DNA of 64,000 bases from Bacillus sp. JCM 19041 (GTDB taxonomy: Bacteria; Bacillota; Bacilli; Bacillales; Bacillaceae_D): assembly GCA_001310375.1 (NCBI GenBank), contig BAXC01000003.1, positions 1-64,000 of the forward strand. The letters are read 5' to 3'. The notes beneath the pieces are model-generated. The model saw only the letters and a program-made list of their open reading frames with translations. It did no database searches and was not told where the DNA came from. This document shows, piece after piece, positions 50,369 to 60,506 of the stretch. A program made the position numbers and the translations under genes. The first letter of the stretch is position 1, and every line of letters begins with the position of its first letter.

Positions 50369-51475
50369 ATGAATCGGTCGGTGACAATGGTTCAATTATT
50401 TCCAATCATTTTATTGTCTAGTGGTTTAATGAATCATGTATCATGATGCCAATCATACTTCAGTATGGAGAGCGTGATTCTTGGATAGGTGTTCTTTTAT
50501 CAGCCCTCTATTTAGTTGTTTTGGTTCCGATCGTTTATTTTGTTAGTCGTCGAACAAAACAACAACATGTCGTCCAGTTTGTGAAAGAACGAAGTTCATT
50601 TATTGGGTGGCGGGTATTTCAAGCTCTATTGTTTATTTTATTTAACAATTTTTAGTTATGTTACTTTATTTAGTACGATTTCATGGACAACCAGTACATA
50701 TTTAACGTTAACACCAAATTCCATTTTGGCTTTACCATACTTGCTGTTATGCGCAATTGCAGCCTATTACGGAATTCGAACGATTGCGTTTACAGCAGGA
50801 ATCTTGTTGCCGGTCGTTAGTGGTTTTGGTTTTTTAGTAGCTATAGGCAATTTTAAAGAGAAGGATTATAGTTTACTTTTGCCAATTTTTGAGCAAGGGT
50901 ATTCTGAAACCTTTCTAGCTTCTTACTTCGTGTTATGCGGTTTTACAGAACTGTTTTTTCTTTTGCTGATGCAACAGCATAGCTCGACAAAATTAAAAAA
51001 AAGCCATTTGTATATCGTTGGCTTTTTATTGTTTGGACTTGCTTTGGGACCTTTAGTTGGTTCGATTACGATTTTTGGAATTGAAGAAGCTCAAAGAATG
51101 AAATATCCCGCTTTTTCACAATGGAGAGTGCTGGAGTTAGGTCGTTATTTAACAAGACTTGATTTCTTTTCAATTTTTCAGTGGTTGGCGGGTGCGTTTA
51201 TTCGTCAAGCGATTGCTTTATATGTTGCAGTAGATATGCTGCAAATTAAATCAAAAAAAGGAAGGATATCTATCACATTCCTTCTCGCTTTCCTATTATG
51301 GCTAACGATCTTTATACCGCTTAATGAGCCAGTTTTTGTTGTGATGCTAACAATTTTTATATGACATTTTTCTTTTGTTGTCGCCTTAATTACTCTTGTA
51401 TGGTTGCTAGTTGCTAGTATGAGAAAAAGGAAGCGTCCAAAAAGGGGGAGAGTAAAAAATGGAGCGGCACAATAA
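50369..51475 (+). CDS. Germinant receptor B subunit (GerAB/Spore_permease), frame disturbed
   Basis: Reconstructed 368 aa, about ten membrane helices, APC-type transporter fold. ATG 50369 follows AGGGGTG. Breaks: missing T near 50442 (NHVS to NHVIMMPIILQYG), extra A near 50645 (ILFNNF to ILFTIFSYVTLFS), and a TGA at 51362 in the reading frame of both flanking pieces (..MLTIFI stop HFSFVVALITLVW..), perhaps two compensating indels in T-runs. Family knowledge: forms the inner-membrane germinant sensor with the A and C subunits. The end overlaps gerA by 17 bases. Confidence 0.82.
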
Positions 51476-52917
51476 ATGGGCTTATCAGAATTTCATAGAA
51501 GAATTTGGTGTAAGTAGTGATGTCGTGCTGCAGCCATATTATTTTGATCAGAATGAAACAAAAAAGATGTATTTGATATACTGCAAAACAATTGTTGATG
51601 TAAAAACGTTGCAAAAGGATGTTATTTCAAGCATTCAAGAAATGGTCGAAGAGCATGGATATGCGATTTTAGCTGATAAAGGACAAGTAGGGAGAGTTCA
51701 ACTAGATGTGATCGAAAAGAGCTCAAATTGGAATGATTTAGCAACTGACCTTTATTCAGGAGCTGTTTTTTCTTAGTTGAAGCATTTGACCAATTATATA
51801 AAATCATGCTCCCTGACTTTCCGAAGCGCCTTCCAGAGGAATCAAATACTGAAATATCCTTTCGTGGACCACGGGATGGTTTTACTGAAGATATAGGTGA
51901 AAATATTGCTTTGGTTAGAAAACGGTTAAAAACGAAAGCACTTATTAATGAAAGTATAACAAAAGGAGAACGAGGAAAAACAGAACTCTCCTTGCTTTAC
52001 ATGAAAGATATAGCGAGACCGAAGGTGGTAGATGAAGCAAGGAAGTGCTTAGAGGAAATTGATACAGATGCGGTTTTAAGTATTGCTGAAATTGAGGAGA
52101 GGCTGACGAATACAAAGTTCACTTTTTTTCCGCTAACAGTATTTTCAAGTAGACCGGACTTTGTTGCTGCATGTCTGACAAACGGACGATTTGCCGTACT
52201 AGCGAATGGATCACCTGGAGCTATTATTGCTCCTTCGAATTTGGCTTTTTTGTTTAAGACAGCAGAAGATCTTCATAATTCATCTTTATTTGTTGCCTTT
52301 CAACGGTTGTTGCGATTTGCTGGTCTGTTTCTCGCGTTACTCTTACCTGGATTTTGGATAGCGTTAAATGCGTATCATGTTGATCAATTACCGCTACCAT
52401 TCTTAGCGACCATTTATATATCAAGGTTAGGTTTACCCATTTCTGCTGTACTTGAAATTTTTATTATGATTGCTTTGTTTGAATTGTTTAGGGAGGCGGG
52501 GACGACTTTACCTAAGGGGGTTGGGCAAACGTTAGCTGTTGTTGGAGGTTTGATTATTGGGGATGCTGCGATTCGAGCGGGACTGACCTCACCAACAATG
52601 CTTGTCGTTGTAGGACTAACGGTTGTCTCTACTTTTGCAATTACAAGTCAAGTGCTTTCGGGGACGGTTTCCATTATAAGGATTTATGTGTTGATTTTAT
52701 CTGCTTTTCTTGGCATGTTTGGTTTTTGTATCGGCATGATTTCAATCATCATGTATCTTGCTCATCTAGAATCATTTGGTTTGCCTTACTTATCCCAGTA
52801 GCGCCATTTGACCGTAGGGATTTCTTATCTGCAATACTTGCAAAGCCTTGGGTTGCACGAAAGAAGCGGAGTCATAGTCTTCGTCCAATTGATTCCACCA
52901 GGAGGCGAGGCGAGTGA
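51459..52917 (+). CDS. Germinant receptor A subunit (GerAA), frame broken twice
   Basis: Reconstructed 486 aa. The N-terminal soluble part includes the GerA hallmark SFRGPRDGFTEDIGENIALVR, and about five C-terminal helices follow, with LPFLATIYISRLGLPISAVL. ATG 51459 has GGGGGAG upstream. Breaks: missing T near 51765 (AVFS stop to AVFFLVEAFDQLYK) and one base near 52798 (PYLSQ stop to ..PVAPFDRRDFLSAIL), giving an end at 52917 that overlaps gerC by four bases. Germination ligand unknown. Confidence 0.87.
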
Positions 52918-54097
52918 AAAAATATGCTATTAGTATTCTTTTATCCCTTTTTATGTTATCTGGCTGCTGGGATATATTAGACCTACAAGATATTCAATAT
53001 ATAACGGCAATAGGCATTGATTATGAAGACGGCGAGTATGTTGTGTACGTCCAGTCCTTAAATTTCGGACACTTGTCAGTTATTGATACATCAAATAGCT
53101 CAAATGAGAACCTGGTGCATGGGTTGGTAAAGCAAAAGGAGAAACGATCCTTTTAGCTTTAGATAATATTTATCCAAAAACAAATCAAGAGGTGCACTGG
53201 GGTCACGTGAATGCAATTGTTTATAGCGAGAATGTGCTCGAATTTGCTCCTCTAATTGAAATCAATGAAGCGTTGTATCGGTATCAACAAATTCGAGTAA
53301 CTCCATGGGTTTTTGCTACAAATAATAACATTTCTGATATTTTGTTAATCACAAATATGTTTGGTGATTCAGTTCATACAGAGCTTTTTAATCCTGATTC
53401 CATCTTTAAAGAGCGATCCTACGTAGAACCAATCGCTTTAAATGAATTAATGAGGGATTACCCGGAAAACGGAAGATCAGTTAAGCTGCCGAACCTCGAT
53501 ATTGTTCCAAAAGAATGGAAAAACAGTAAAGGGGAAAGTAATAACGCCTTAAGTTTAAATGGCGCTTACATTTTAAAGGGCGGAAAAAAACCAATTTATT
53601 TTAAAGAAAATGATCTGAGTGGACTACGTTGGTTGGAATCAAAAGCCAATGAAACGCCTTTGCTTATTAAAGAAAATGGGAAAAAGATTGCCTTATTTAA
53701 TATCATTAGGCCGTCAGCACATATTTCATCTGAGGTAGACGGAACACAGGCTTATTACGATGTAAAGATTAATGGTATGGCTAATTTGCAAGATTACCCT
53801 CCTGATCGTGAGCTTGGTGCTTCTAAAACAGTAAATGAGCTATCACAATTGTTGGAAGAAGAAATAGAGGAACAAATTCGTTCCACTTATCTTTTAGGCT
53901 TAGAGTCTGATAAAGATGTCTACGATTTTGAAAATATCTTCTACCGACAACATGTAAAAGCGTACAAATCACTTTCAAGTCCATTTCAACTAAATGAAAC
54001 CTCATTGCGATCAATTCAAGTGGATATAAAGATTGAACATACAGGTGAATATGAATTTTATCGTGACCGGGTTCCTAAAAGAGAACAAGAGCAATAA
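52914..54097 (+). CDS. Germinant receptor C lipoprotein (GerAC), frame broken once
   Basis: Reconstructed 394 aa from GTG 52914. Lipobox LSGCWD with Cys18 and the usual WDxLDLQDI start. As read it stops at 53156; one base near 53122 gives WVGKAKGETILLALDNIYPK and joins the C-terminal domain (LSLNGAYILKGGKKPIYF). Anchored on the outer face of the spore inner membrane per family knowledge. Last gene of the B-A-C operon. Confidence 0.87.
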
Positions 54098-54102
54098 CAA
54101 AA

Positions 54103-54129
54103 AAACTGCGCCTAATGTAGGTGCAGTTT
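54103..54129. terminator. Terminator between the ger operon and ppaC
   Basis: A 12-bp stem (one mismatch-tolerant G-T) with ATG loop; the minus strand has the better T-run, so it mainly serves ppaC. Confidence 0.75.
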
Positions 54130-54148
54130 CTTAATACAATTGTTTACT

Positions 54149-55080
54149 TTACTTCTGTAAAAATGCCTCTGTAAGAGGTGGGACAACTTGTTTTTTTCTT
54201 GAAACGACCCCGGGCAATTCTGCTACATTATTGTTAAGTGTAGTATAGAATGCTTTATCAAATGCTTGAGTGTGCGTACCAAGAACCAGGGCAGTTGAAT
54301 TATTTTCAAGAATATCCGTAATCACAAAAACAAACAAGTCGAGTTCTTTAGAAGCAATCGTTGTTTGAATTGCTGCTTCTAGCTCTTCTTTTCTTGAAAG
54401 AACATCACTAATATCAACGGTGTTCACTTGAGCTATTTCAACCGAGTATTCGCCCATTGAGAATTCTTTTGCATCAACAGTTAGAAGCTGCTCTGACGTT
54501 TTCTCTGAAATGTCTGCTCCCGCTTTTAACATATTTAAGCCATATTTATGAGCATCAATCCCGGCAATTTCTGCTAGTTCGCTTGCAGCTTTTCGATCTT
54601 CCTCAGTGCATGTTGGAGATTTAACAAAAGAGAATCAGAAATAATTGCGGATAGCATAAGACCAGCAATGTTTTTTGGAATCTCTAGGTTATGCTCTTTA
54701 TAGATTTTTTTAATGATTGTCGTTGTACATCCAACTGGTTCAGCCCGGTAGTAAACTGGATCTGCCGTTTCGAAGTTTGCGATGCGATGGTGGTCAATGA
54801 CTTCCGTTACTTGAACTTCTTCAATATCACTGACACTTTGTTGCCGTTCATTGTGGTCAACAAGAATCACTTGGCTTACTTCATTAGCTGCTTTTTCAAT
54901 TAGACGAGGCAATTCTGCTTTAAATGTTTCAAGTGCATAGGCCGTTTCTCCATTCACTTCACCAAGCCGTACTGGTTCTGTATCATAACCTAGCTGTTTT
55001 TTTAGGTCAGCATAAGCAATTGCAGAACAAATTGTATCTGTATCAGGGTTTTTGTGTCCAAAAATAAGCGTTTTAGTCAT
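54149..55080 (-). CDS. ppaC: Manganese-dependent inorganic pyrophosphatase, frame broken once
   Basis: Hydrolyses pyrophosphate, pulling biosynthetic reactions forward; family II DHH enzyme. Reconstructed 310 aa. Motifs: [33 protein letters not shown] and, in the C-terminal DHHA2 domain, [10 protein letters not shown]. As read the first part ends after [11 protein letters not shown]; one A added near 54617 gives [20 protein letters not shown]. Preceded by AAAGGAG. Confidence 0.94.
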
Positions 55081-55212
55081 AGTAGAAGTCTCCTTTTACA
55101 AAATAATGATTGTCCGCTCTATCATAGCATGATTAGGCATATGACTTGAAGAGTTTCCCGTGTCCATTGAATTTGTGTTTTGTATAAATTATGGCGGAAG
55201 CGATTTCAAGCT

Positions 55213-55240
55213 TTGCATCAGCTAACAAAAAGCGTATAAT
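55213..55240 (+). promoter_or_regulatory. Promoter and long leader of ctaB
   Basis: TTGCAT at 55213-55218, a 16-base spacer and TATAAT at 55235-55240. About 165 bases of leader follow before ctaB, including a hairpin CGCTTAA..TTAAGCG at 55318-55340 without a T-run. The rest of the 55081-55411 gap shows no gene. Confidence 0.5.
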
Positions 55241-55411
55241 AATAGAAGTGTGCTATAAAAGGACGGGTTCTGTTCAATCTTTTGCCATAACTTCGTGACA
55301 TTGAAACGACAGATTGCCGCTTAAGTCCAGAATTTAAGCGACTATGATAAACTAAACATAGTTTGTATAAAAGTATAATTAATTATATAGATAGGGGGGA
55401 AGAGGGGATAT

Positions 55412-56347
55412 ATGCGAACGGTAAAAATAGAAAAAAACATCCAAAACACCTCTCTTGCTGCGCCTAAGCAGGCATTTTCGCAAGTGTTATCAGAGACACT
55501 AAAAACAGGTATTATTAAATCCAATTTACTAGCTATGGTTGCTGGATTAAGTTTAGCTATGTATATTACTGGAACATCTTTTGGCGATAAAGTAGCAGAA
55601 ATTATTTTGGCTGTTATTGGTTCGACATTTGTAATCGGAGCAGCTGGAGCATTTAATAATTTATATGATCGTGATATTGATGCGATTATGGACCGGACAA
55701 AAAATCGCCCAACCGTTACGGGAAGAATGCAACCCAAAAATGCACTTATTCTTGGAATAGCACTTTCATGTACGGGGTTGCTGTTGCTAGCTGCCGCTAC
55801 ATCGCTTGCTGCTTTATTTGGTTTTTTAGGGTTGTTTTTATATGTTGTTCCTTATACGATGTGGTCAAAGCGCCGCACGATTTATAATACGGAAATCGGA
55901 AGTATCAGTGGAGCCGTACCACCGTTAATTGGATGGGCTGCTGTTTCAGCTGATCTGCTGCATCCAGCGATTATTGGTCTTTTTGTTGTGATGGTTATTT
56001 GGCAAATGCCACACTTTTATGCGATCGCGATTCGTCGTCACGATGAATATAAAGCAGCAAATGTTCCAATGTTACCTGTCGTAAAAGGGTTTAAACGAAC
56101 GTATATGCAAACAAATGTATATTTAGTGGTACTTGTTGCATCAAGTTTTCTGTTTGTGTCATTTAGCTGGATTATCACTTCAGTTGCGTTAGTGTTAGCA
56201 ATTGCATGGCTTGCATTGAGCGTAGTTGGCTACAGACGAATGGAACCTAAGAAATGGGCTACGTTAATGTTTGTTTTCTCATTAAACCACTTAGTCATTT
56301 TATTTACAGCCATTATCGGATACTCGTTGCTTGCGCCATTGTTTTAA
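55412..56347 (+). CDS. ctaB: Protoheme IX farnesyltransferase (heme O synthase)
   Basis: Adds farnesyl to heme b to form heme O, the first step toward heme A for terminal oxidases. Protein of 311 aa with about nine helices; prenyltransferase Asp motif NNLYDRDIDAIMDRT near residue 90 and second motif IRRHDEYKAANVPML near residue 210. ATG follows GGGGGGAAGAGGGG. Intact. Confidence 0.94.
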   Translation: MRTVKIEKNIQNTSLAAPKQAFSQVLSETLKTGIIKSNLLAMVAGLSLAMYITGTSFGDKVAEIILAVIGSTFVIGAAGAFNNLYDRDIDAIMDRTKNRPTVTGRMQPKNALILGIALSCTGLLLLAAATSLAALFGFLGLFLYVVPYTMWSKRRTIYNTEIGSISGAVPPLIGWAAVSADLLHPAIIGLFVVMVIWQMPHFYAIAIRRHDEYKAANVPMLPVVKGFKRTYMQTNVYLVVLVASSFLFVSFSWIITSVALVLAIAWLALSVVGYRRMEPKKWATLMFVFSLNHLVILFTAIIGYSLLAPLF

Positions 56348-56354
56348 CTGATCG

Positions 56355-56390
56355 AGGTGTCTTGCTGTTTCATGCAAGGCACCTGTTTTT
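56355..56390 (+). terminator. Terminator after ctaB
   Basis: AGGTGTCTTGC pairs with GCAAGGCACCT (one mismatch pair), 8-base loop, GTTTTT. Confidence 0.75.
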
Positions 56391-56424
56391 ATGTTTATAT
56401 TACGTTTGAAAAGGGGAATGAATC

Positions 56425-56920
56425 ATGGAGGAGACTCATTGGTTACTCGTTGTTGTACCAATTGTTATGGCAATTCTCATGGGAAGCGCCGCCCTTGTCA
56501 TTCGCATGAAGCTTCTAAAAAGCCAACCTCGGCCCGACGGATCATGATTCCACCACTTGCGATGTCTACTGGTTTTCTTATGTTCTTATATGAGCCAACT
56601 AGGCCTTCAGCATTTCATGTTGGAGAGGCGTTGCTCGTAGGCTTGTTGTTTTCCGCGGTGTTGATTTATACATCTAAATTCGAACGTCGAGACGGTGATA
56701 TTTATTTGAAACGATCGAAAGCGTTTGCTTATATCTTAGCAGTGCTACTCATTATTAGGGTTGTTTTACGTCTTATTGTCGGACAAGACATAAATCCAGC
56801 AGAATTATCCGGAATGTTTTTCTTACTCGCATTTGGCATGCTACTGCTTGGAGAGTGGCGATGCTTATTCGTTATTTCAAATTACGACGCTCTATTGATG
56901 ATGTATCTTCAACTGTTTAG
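56425..56920 (+). CDS. CcdC-like membrane protein (DUF1453), frame broken twice
   Basis: Reconstructed 165 aa with five helices from ATG 56425 (EETHWLLVVVPIVMAILMGS). One A is missing near 56509 (RMKLLKS to RMKASKKPTSARRIMIPPL) and one base near 56850 (LLLGEWR to LLPWRVAMLIRYFKLRRS). IYLKRSKAFAYILAVLLIIR is typical of the CcdC/DUF1453 family. The family name comes from the cytochrome-c biogenesis locus; a direct role is unproven. Position after ctaB keeps it in a haem/respiration setting. Confidence 0.8.
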
Positions 56921-56995
56921 GTGTTTAAATAGCATTTTTTGTAAGGTTTCTGTATAATAAAGATAGGAAATTAAATGAAAGGAGACAAAAATGAA

Positions 56996-57376
56996 ATGGG
57001 GTCTGATGGTTTTTTTATCGAATATTTCTCGATTTTTAGAGGAATTCACGAAGGTTCGTGGGCGTTCCTTGCTGTTTTATTTGTAATCGCATTTTTCTTG
57101 TATCGTGGTCGCAAATTGAAAGCCGGAACAATCTTACATATGATCGCTAGATTGTTTTACATTTTAATGCTTGTATCAGGAGTAGGCATGTTGGTTGCTT
57201 GGGAATTCCCATTGATGTACGTTGTCAAAGGGTTGCTTGCTGTTCTTTTAATTGCATTTATGGAAGTGGCGGCAGGTAAAGCCAAGCGAAATGAAAACAG
57301 CTTAGGGTCGTTGTTTATTGTTTTCTTATTACTTCTTGTTGTTGTATTGATGGGCTTTGGTGTCATAAGCTTTTAA
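56996..57376 (+). CDS. YisL-like membrane protein (UPF0344)
   Basis: Four helices from about residue 18, with the UPF0344 pattern HMIARLFYILMLVSGVGMLV and KGLLAVLLIAFMEV. The first 15 residues vary with the start chosen: ATG 56996, or in-frame ATG 56975. ATG 56991, best placed for the GGAG, is in another frame, so an indel near the start is possible. Function unknown. Confidence 0.72.
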   Translation: MGSDGFFIEYFSIFRGIHEGSWAFLAVLFVIAFFLYRGRKLKAGTILHMIARLFYILMLVSGVGMLVAWEFPLMYVVKGLLAVLLIAFMEVAAGKAKRNENSLGSLFIVFLLLLVVVLMGFGVISF

Positions 57377-57382
57377 TAAAAT

Positions 57383-57409
57383 AAAAAAGCATGCAGTGCA
57401 TGCTTTTTT
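57383..57409. terminator. Bidirectional terminator
   Basis: AAAAAAGCATGC and GCATGCTTTTTT stem with AGT loop, between convergent genes. Confidence 0.85.
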
Positions 57410-57869
57410 ATTGCTTATTAAAGACAGCGCTATAATGAAGAATGGTTCGGTAATGCATCCCTTCGTGGAAGGCGATGAAACTGAGTAGTTCGTCAACGGA
57501 TTGGAAGGTTTGATTAAAAAGTGTAAATGCTGTTGTTGGTGCAGAGCCCCCTTCAGCGTTAATAAGCGTGCGAATGGCTTGCTGTTGCGCTGTTGATGTT
57601 TTTTGAAGTTCAACAATCGACGGCACTTGATCTGTCCATTGCTTTGGACTAGATCCTTTGGCGAATGGATGATAAAACGCTTTTGGAACCGTCTTTTCAA
57701 ATGCTGGGGCATGGCTGAGGACGTGTTCAGCGATGACAAGAATGTGACCGTAGTTCCAATGAATTGAATTCTTAAATCCAGCTGGAATAACATCAACATA
57801 GGCTTCAGAAATGTTCTCGACAATTTGCTCATTTGCGAGTCTAGCAAATGTAAATGCTTTATGTGTCAT
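57408..57869 (-). CDS. DinB-like four-helix protein
   Basis: Protein of 153 aa from ATG 57869, 8 bases after AAAGGAG. DinB-superfamily pattern: histidines in HWNYGHILVIAEHVL and FIAFHEGMHYRTI can bind a metal ion. Family members include bacillithiol-dependent transferases; which one this is cannot be told. Intact. Confidence 0.82.
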   Translation of the reverse strand: MTHKAFTFARLANEQIVENISEAYVDVIPAGFKNSIHWNYGHILVIAEHVLSHAPAFEKTVPKAFYHPFAKGSSPKQWTDQVPSIVELQKTSTAQQQAIRTLINAEGGSAPTTAFTLFNQTFQSVDELLSFIAFHEGMHYRTILHYSAVFNKQ

Positions 57870-57955
57870 AAACACATCTCCTTTCTAAACTATCTCGTTC
57901 AGTATAATAGAAGATACATAATTGTGCATTAATTAATAGATAAAGGAGGATACGT

Positions 57956-58438
57956 ATGGAAGGGATAAGTATGTCATTACTCATTGTTGTATTCATAGGT
58001 GCAATGATTCCATTGGTTGAATACTTGCTAGCAGTTCCCGTTGGTGTAATTTTAATGGACCAACCTGTTATACCCGTAGTAATTGTTGCGATTGTAGGAA
58101 ATACGATTGGAGTAATATTACTCGTTTTATTAGGTGCAAAAATTCGCTCATGGTTAGTAAACCGTCGTAAGAGACAAGGTCTTCCAGAGAAAGAAAATAA
58201 GCGTCAAGAACGAACAAAGCGTTATTTAGAGAAGTATGGTATGCCTGGTGTAGGCATTCTCGGTTCGTTTTTGTTAAGTAGCCACTTGTCAGCGGCAACA
58301 GCTGTAGCGCTTGGCGTATCAAAAGGATATGCGATTTTTTGGACGGTTATTGGAGTCGTCATTTGGTCCATCGCTTTTGGTATTGCTTCTGTATATGCAA
58401 GCCATTGGTTTGAACCATTATTAGGAAACGTTGATTAA
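57956..58438 (+). CDS. Small multidrug-export family membrane protein
   Basis: Protein of 160 aa from ATG 57956 after AAAGGAGG. Four or five helices; signature PLVEYLLAVPVGVILM near residue 19 and EKYGMPGVGILGSFLLSSHL near residue 90 match the COG2426 family. Efflux function is only suggested by the family name. Intact. Confidence 0.82.
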   Translation: MEGISMSLLIVVFIGAMIPLVEYLLAVPVGVILMDQPVIPVVIVAIVGNTIGVILLVLLGAKIRSWLVNRRKRQGLPEKENKRQERTKRYLEKYGMPGVGILGSFLLSSHLSAATAVALGVSKGYAIFWTVIGVVIWSIAFGIASVYASHWFEPLLGNVD

Positions 58439-58484
58439 AAAGAGCAGTCTTGTTGCCTTCTGGCTACAAGTACTGCTCTTTTTG
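58437..58484. terminator. Bidirectional terminator
   Basis: AAAAGAGCAGT..TTGT pairs with ACAAG.ACTGCTCTTTT around a 12-base loop; the fbp-like stop lies within it. Confidence 0.8.
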
Positions 58485-58616
58485 TATAGATGCATGTAAG
58501 TTTTTAATTTCCACATGTGTTAGTTCAAATAAATGGCGGTCGTTTAATTTGTATATGCCGTGTTTAATCATCTCATCAATTAATTGTTCGATTAAAGCTT
58601 CTCTGTCGTTATCCAT
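58464..58616 (-). CDS. Fur-regulated basic protein (Fbp)-like small protein
   Basis: Protein of 50 aa from ATG 58616 with GAAAGGAGCGAG upstream. EALIEQLIDEMIKHGIYKLN and DRHLFELTHVEIKNLH follow the Fbp pattern. Family knowledge: FbpA-C in B. subtilis help the FsrA sRNA in the iron-sparing response. It lies 0.9 kb from a Fur-box-controlled siderophore importer. I see no clear Fur box of its own. Confidence 0.72.
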   Translation of the reverse strand: MDNDREALIEQLIDEMIKHGIYKLNDRHLFELTHVEIKNLHASIQKEQYL

Positions 58617-58743
58617 GGTGCTCGCTCCTTTCGCTTCTACATTCCACAAAAACGGGTTTCATAAACAACAAATTGGAATGCTTGTTATTTTATAAGAATG
58701 GAGTAGAATAAAGACTATTCTACTAAAAGGGTGTTACAAAAAA

Positions 58744-59372
58744 ATGAATCAACGTATGCAACCGTCGTTAATGGTAAGCATCTTGTGCTTATTTGGGTTC
58801 TTTTTCTTAGCGTTAATCTTTGAAACAGCGTATATCGTTCAGTTTGATTATTTCTTTCTTGAATCTGTTGCTTCAATTCGAACTGATCGGATAACGTTCG
58901 TTATGGAAGCTTTTGCGTTTATCGGTTCCGTTAATACTGTCATTGTCTTATCAATCATGATGCTTGCTGTGTTTTTATTGATGAGAGCACCTTGGAAAGA
59001 GATTCTATTTACTGCGGCTACTTTAGTTGCGACGGGCTTATTAAATACGGTTATTAAGCAGATGGTTGCACGTGGACGCCAGAAGATTTTGTGATGGTTG
59101 ATCTAGCATCATATAGTTTTCCAAGTGGACATACAATGGGGGCTATGTCTTTTTATACCGTTCTCACTTTTTTTATTTGGAGACGAGTTGACTCACGCCG
59201 TGTTAGGGGAGGAGTTCTAACTTTCTCGGCTATGATGATACTAGGTATGGGCTTTTCACGTGTTTATTTAGGTGTTCATTATGCAACAGACGTATTAGGA
59301 GGATTTCTTTTAAGTGGTGCGATTATTGCTTTTTTCTATTGGTTTTTTCAATTGCGATCGATCCAAAAATGA
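58744..59372 (+). CDS. PAP2-family lipid phosphatase, frame broken once
   Basis: Reconstructed 209 aa with six helices. As read it ends at GRQKIL; one C added near 59082 gives KQMVARGRPEDF, restoring motif 1 (K-x6-RP), followed by SFPSGHTM and SRVYLGVHYATDVLGG. These are the catalytic motifs of phosphatidic-acid/undecaprenyl-pyrophosphate phosphatases; YodM or BcrC-like roles are possible. Confidence 0.87.
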
Positions 59373-59457
59373 ACTATATAAATAAGTCATTTGGATAACT
59401 TTGTAAAAATGGCTTATTCTAATTCTCATTTAAAGCGAGATTCTTTCTCATTTAGCC

Positions 59458-59517
59458 TTGACGAATTGCTAAAAGATGATAAGATTAAAGACGTAATTGA
59501 TAATGAGTATCATTATA
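59458..59517 (+). promoter_or_regulatory. Promoter with Fur box upstream of the siderophore importer
   Basis: TTGACG (59458-59463), 16-base spacer, TAAGAT (59480-59485). GATAATGAGTATCATTATA at 59499-59517 matches the 19-bp Fur consensus GATAATGATTATCATTATC at 16 positions and would block transcription when iron is plentiful. Confidence 0.82.
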
Positions 59518-59564
59518 GAAACGAGAAGGAGGCAAGCAACATGTTTTCTTCATGTTAATTGACT

Positions 59565-60504
59565 ATGCGAATCAAGTACTTACTGCCTTTATTGATTTTG
59601 TTATCGTTTTCATCTTTGTTTATCGGCGTGCAAGATATCTCGCCACTTGATTTATTCCGTTTTACAGACGATGAGGTTCAAACGATCCTGATTAGTCGCC
59701 TCCCGAGATTGCTGAGCATCCTTATTGTGGGTATGAGTTTAAGTGTCTGTGGCTTGATTATGCAGCAGTTGACACAGAATAAGTTCGTGTCACCAACAAC
59801 CGCAGGTACGATGGATTGGGCTCGCTTAGGTATACTCGTTGCAATTGTTGTTTTTACAAATGCGAGTACGATTGAAAGAATGTTTGTTGCCTTTTTATTC
59901 GCCTTGGGCGGTACGTTTCTATTTATGAAAATATTAGAGCGAATTCGCTTTAAAAATGTAATATTTGTCCCCCTTGTTGGGTTAATGTTAGGGAGTGTTG
60001 TGAATTCTGTTACAACCTTTCTCGCTTACCGCTATGATCTAATTCAAAGTTTATCGTCGTGGATGCAGGGAAGTTTTTCTTTAGTAATCCGAGGACGTTA
60101 TGAAATCTTATATATTGGTATTCCACTTGTCATTGTTGCTTTCCTTTTTGCCAATCGCTTCACTGTGGCAGGATTGGGAAGAGATTTCTCGACAAACTTA
60201 GGGATGAATTACAACCGTATTATGAACGTTGGTTTATTGATCGTCGCTATGATTACAGCAACGATTGTTGTCACGATTGGCTCCATTCCATTTTTAGGCT
60301 TGATTATACCGAACATCGTTCAATCATGAGAGGCGATAATTTAAAAAATAGTTTGCCACATACGGCTTTATTCGGTGCAATATTCCTGCTTATCTGCGAT
60401 ATTTTAGGCCGTGTCCTTATTTATCCATATGAAATTCCAATCGGCTTAATGGTTGGGGTTATCGGGAGCGCAATCTTCCTTTACTTGCTCTTAAGGAGAC
60501 CTAA
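59565..60504 (+). CDS. yclN: Fe3+-siderophore ABC permease (YclN type), frame broken
   Basis: Reconstructed 313 aa FecCD-type permease, about nine helices. NKFVSPTTAGTMDWARLGIL and MQGSFSLVIRGRYEILY match YclN of the petrobactin importer. A missing T near 60320 (NIVQS to NIVSIMRGDNLKNSLPH) restores the C-terminal half. A further base near 60490 must be missing for the stop at 60502-60504; otherwise it runs into yclO. ATG 59565 is far from AAGGAGG at 59525; that site instead faces a 5-codon frame, MFSSC, at 59541. Confidence 0.84.
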
Positions 60505-60506
60505 AC

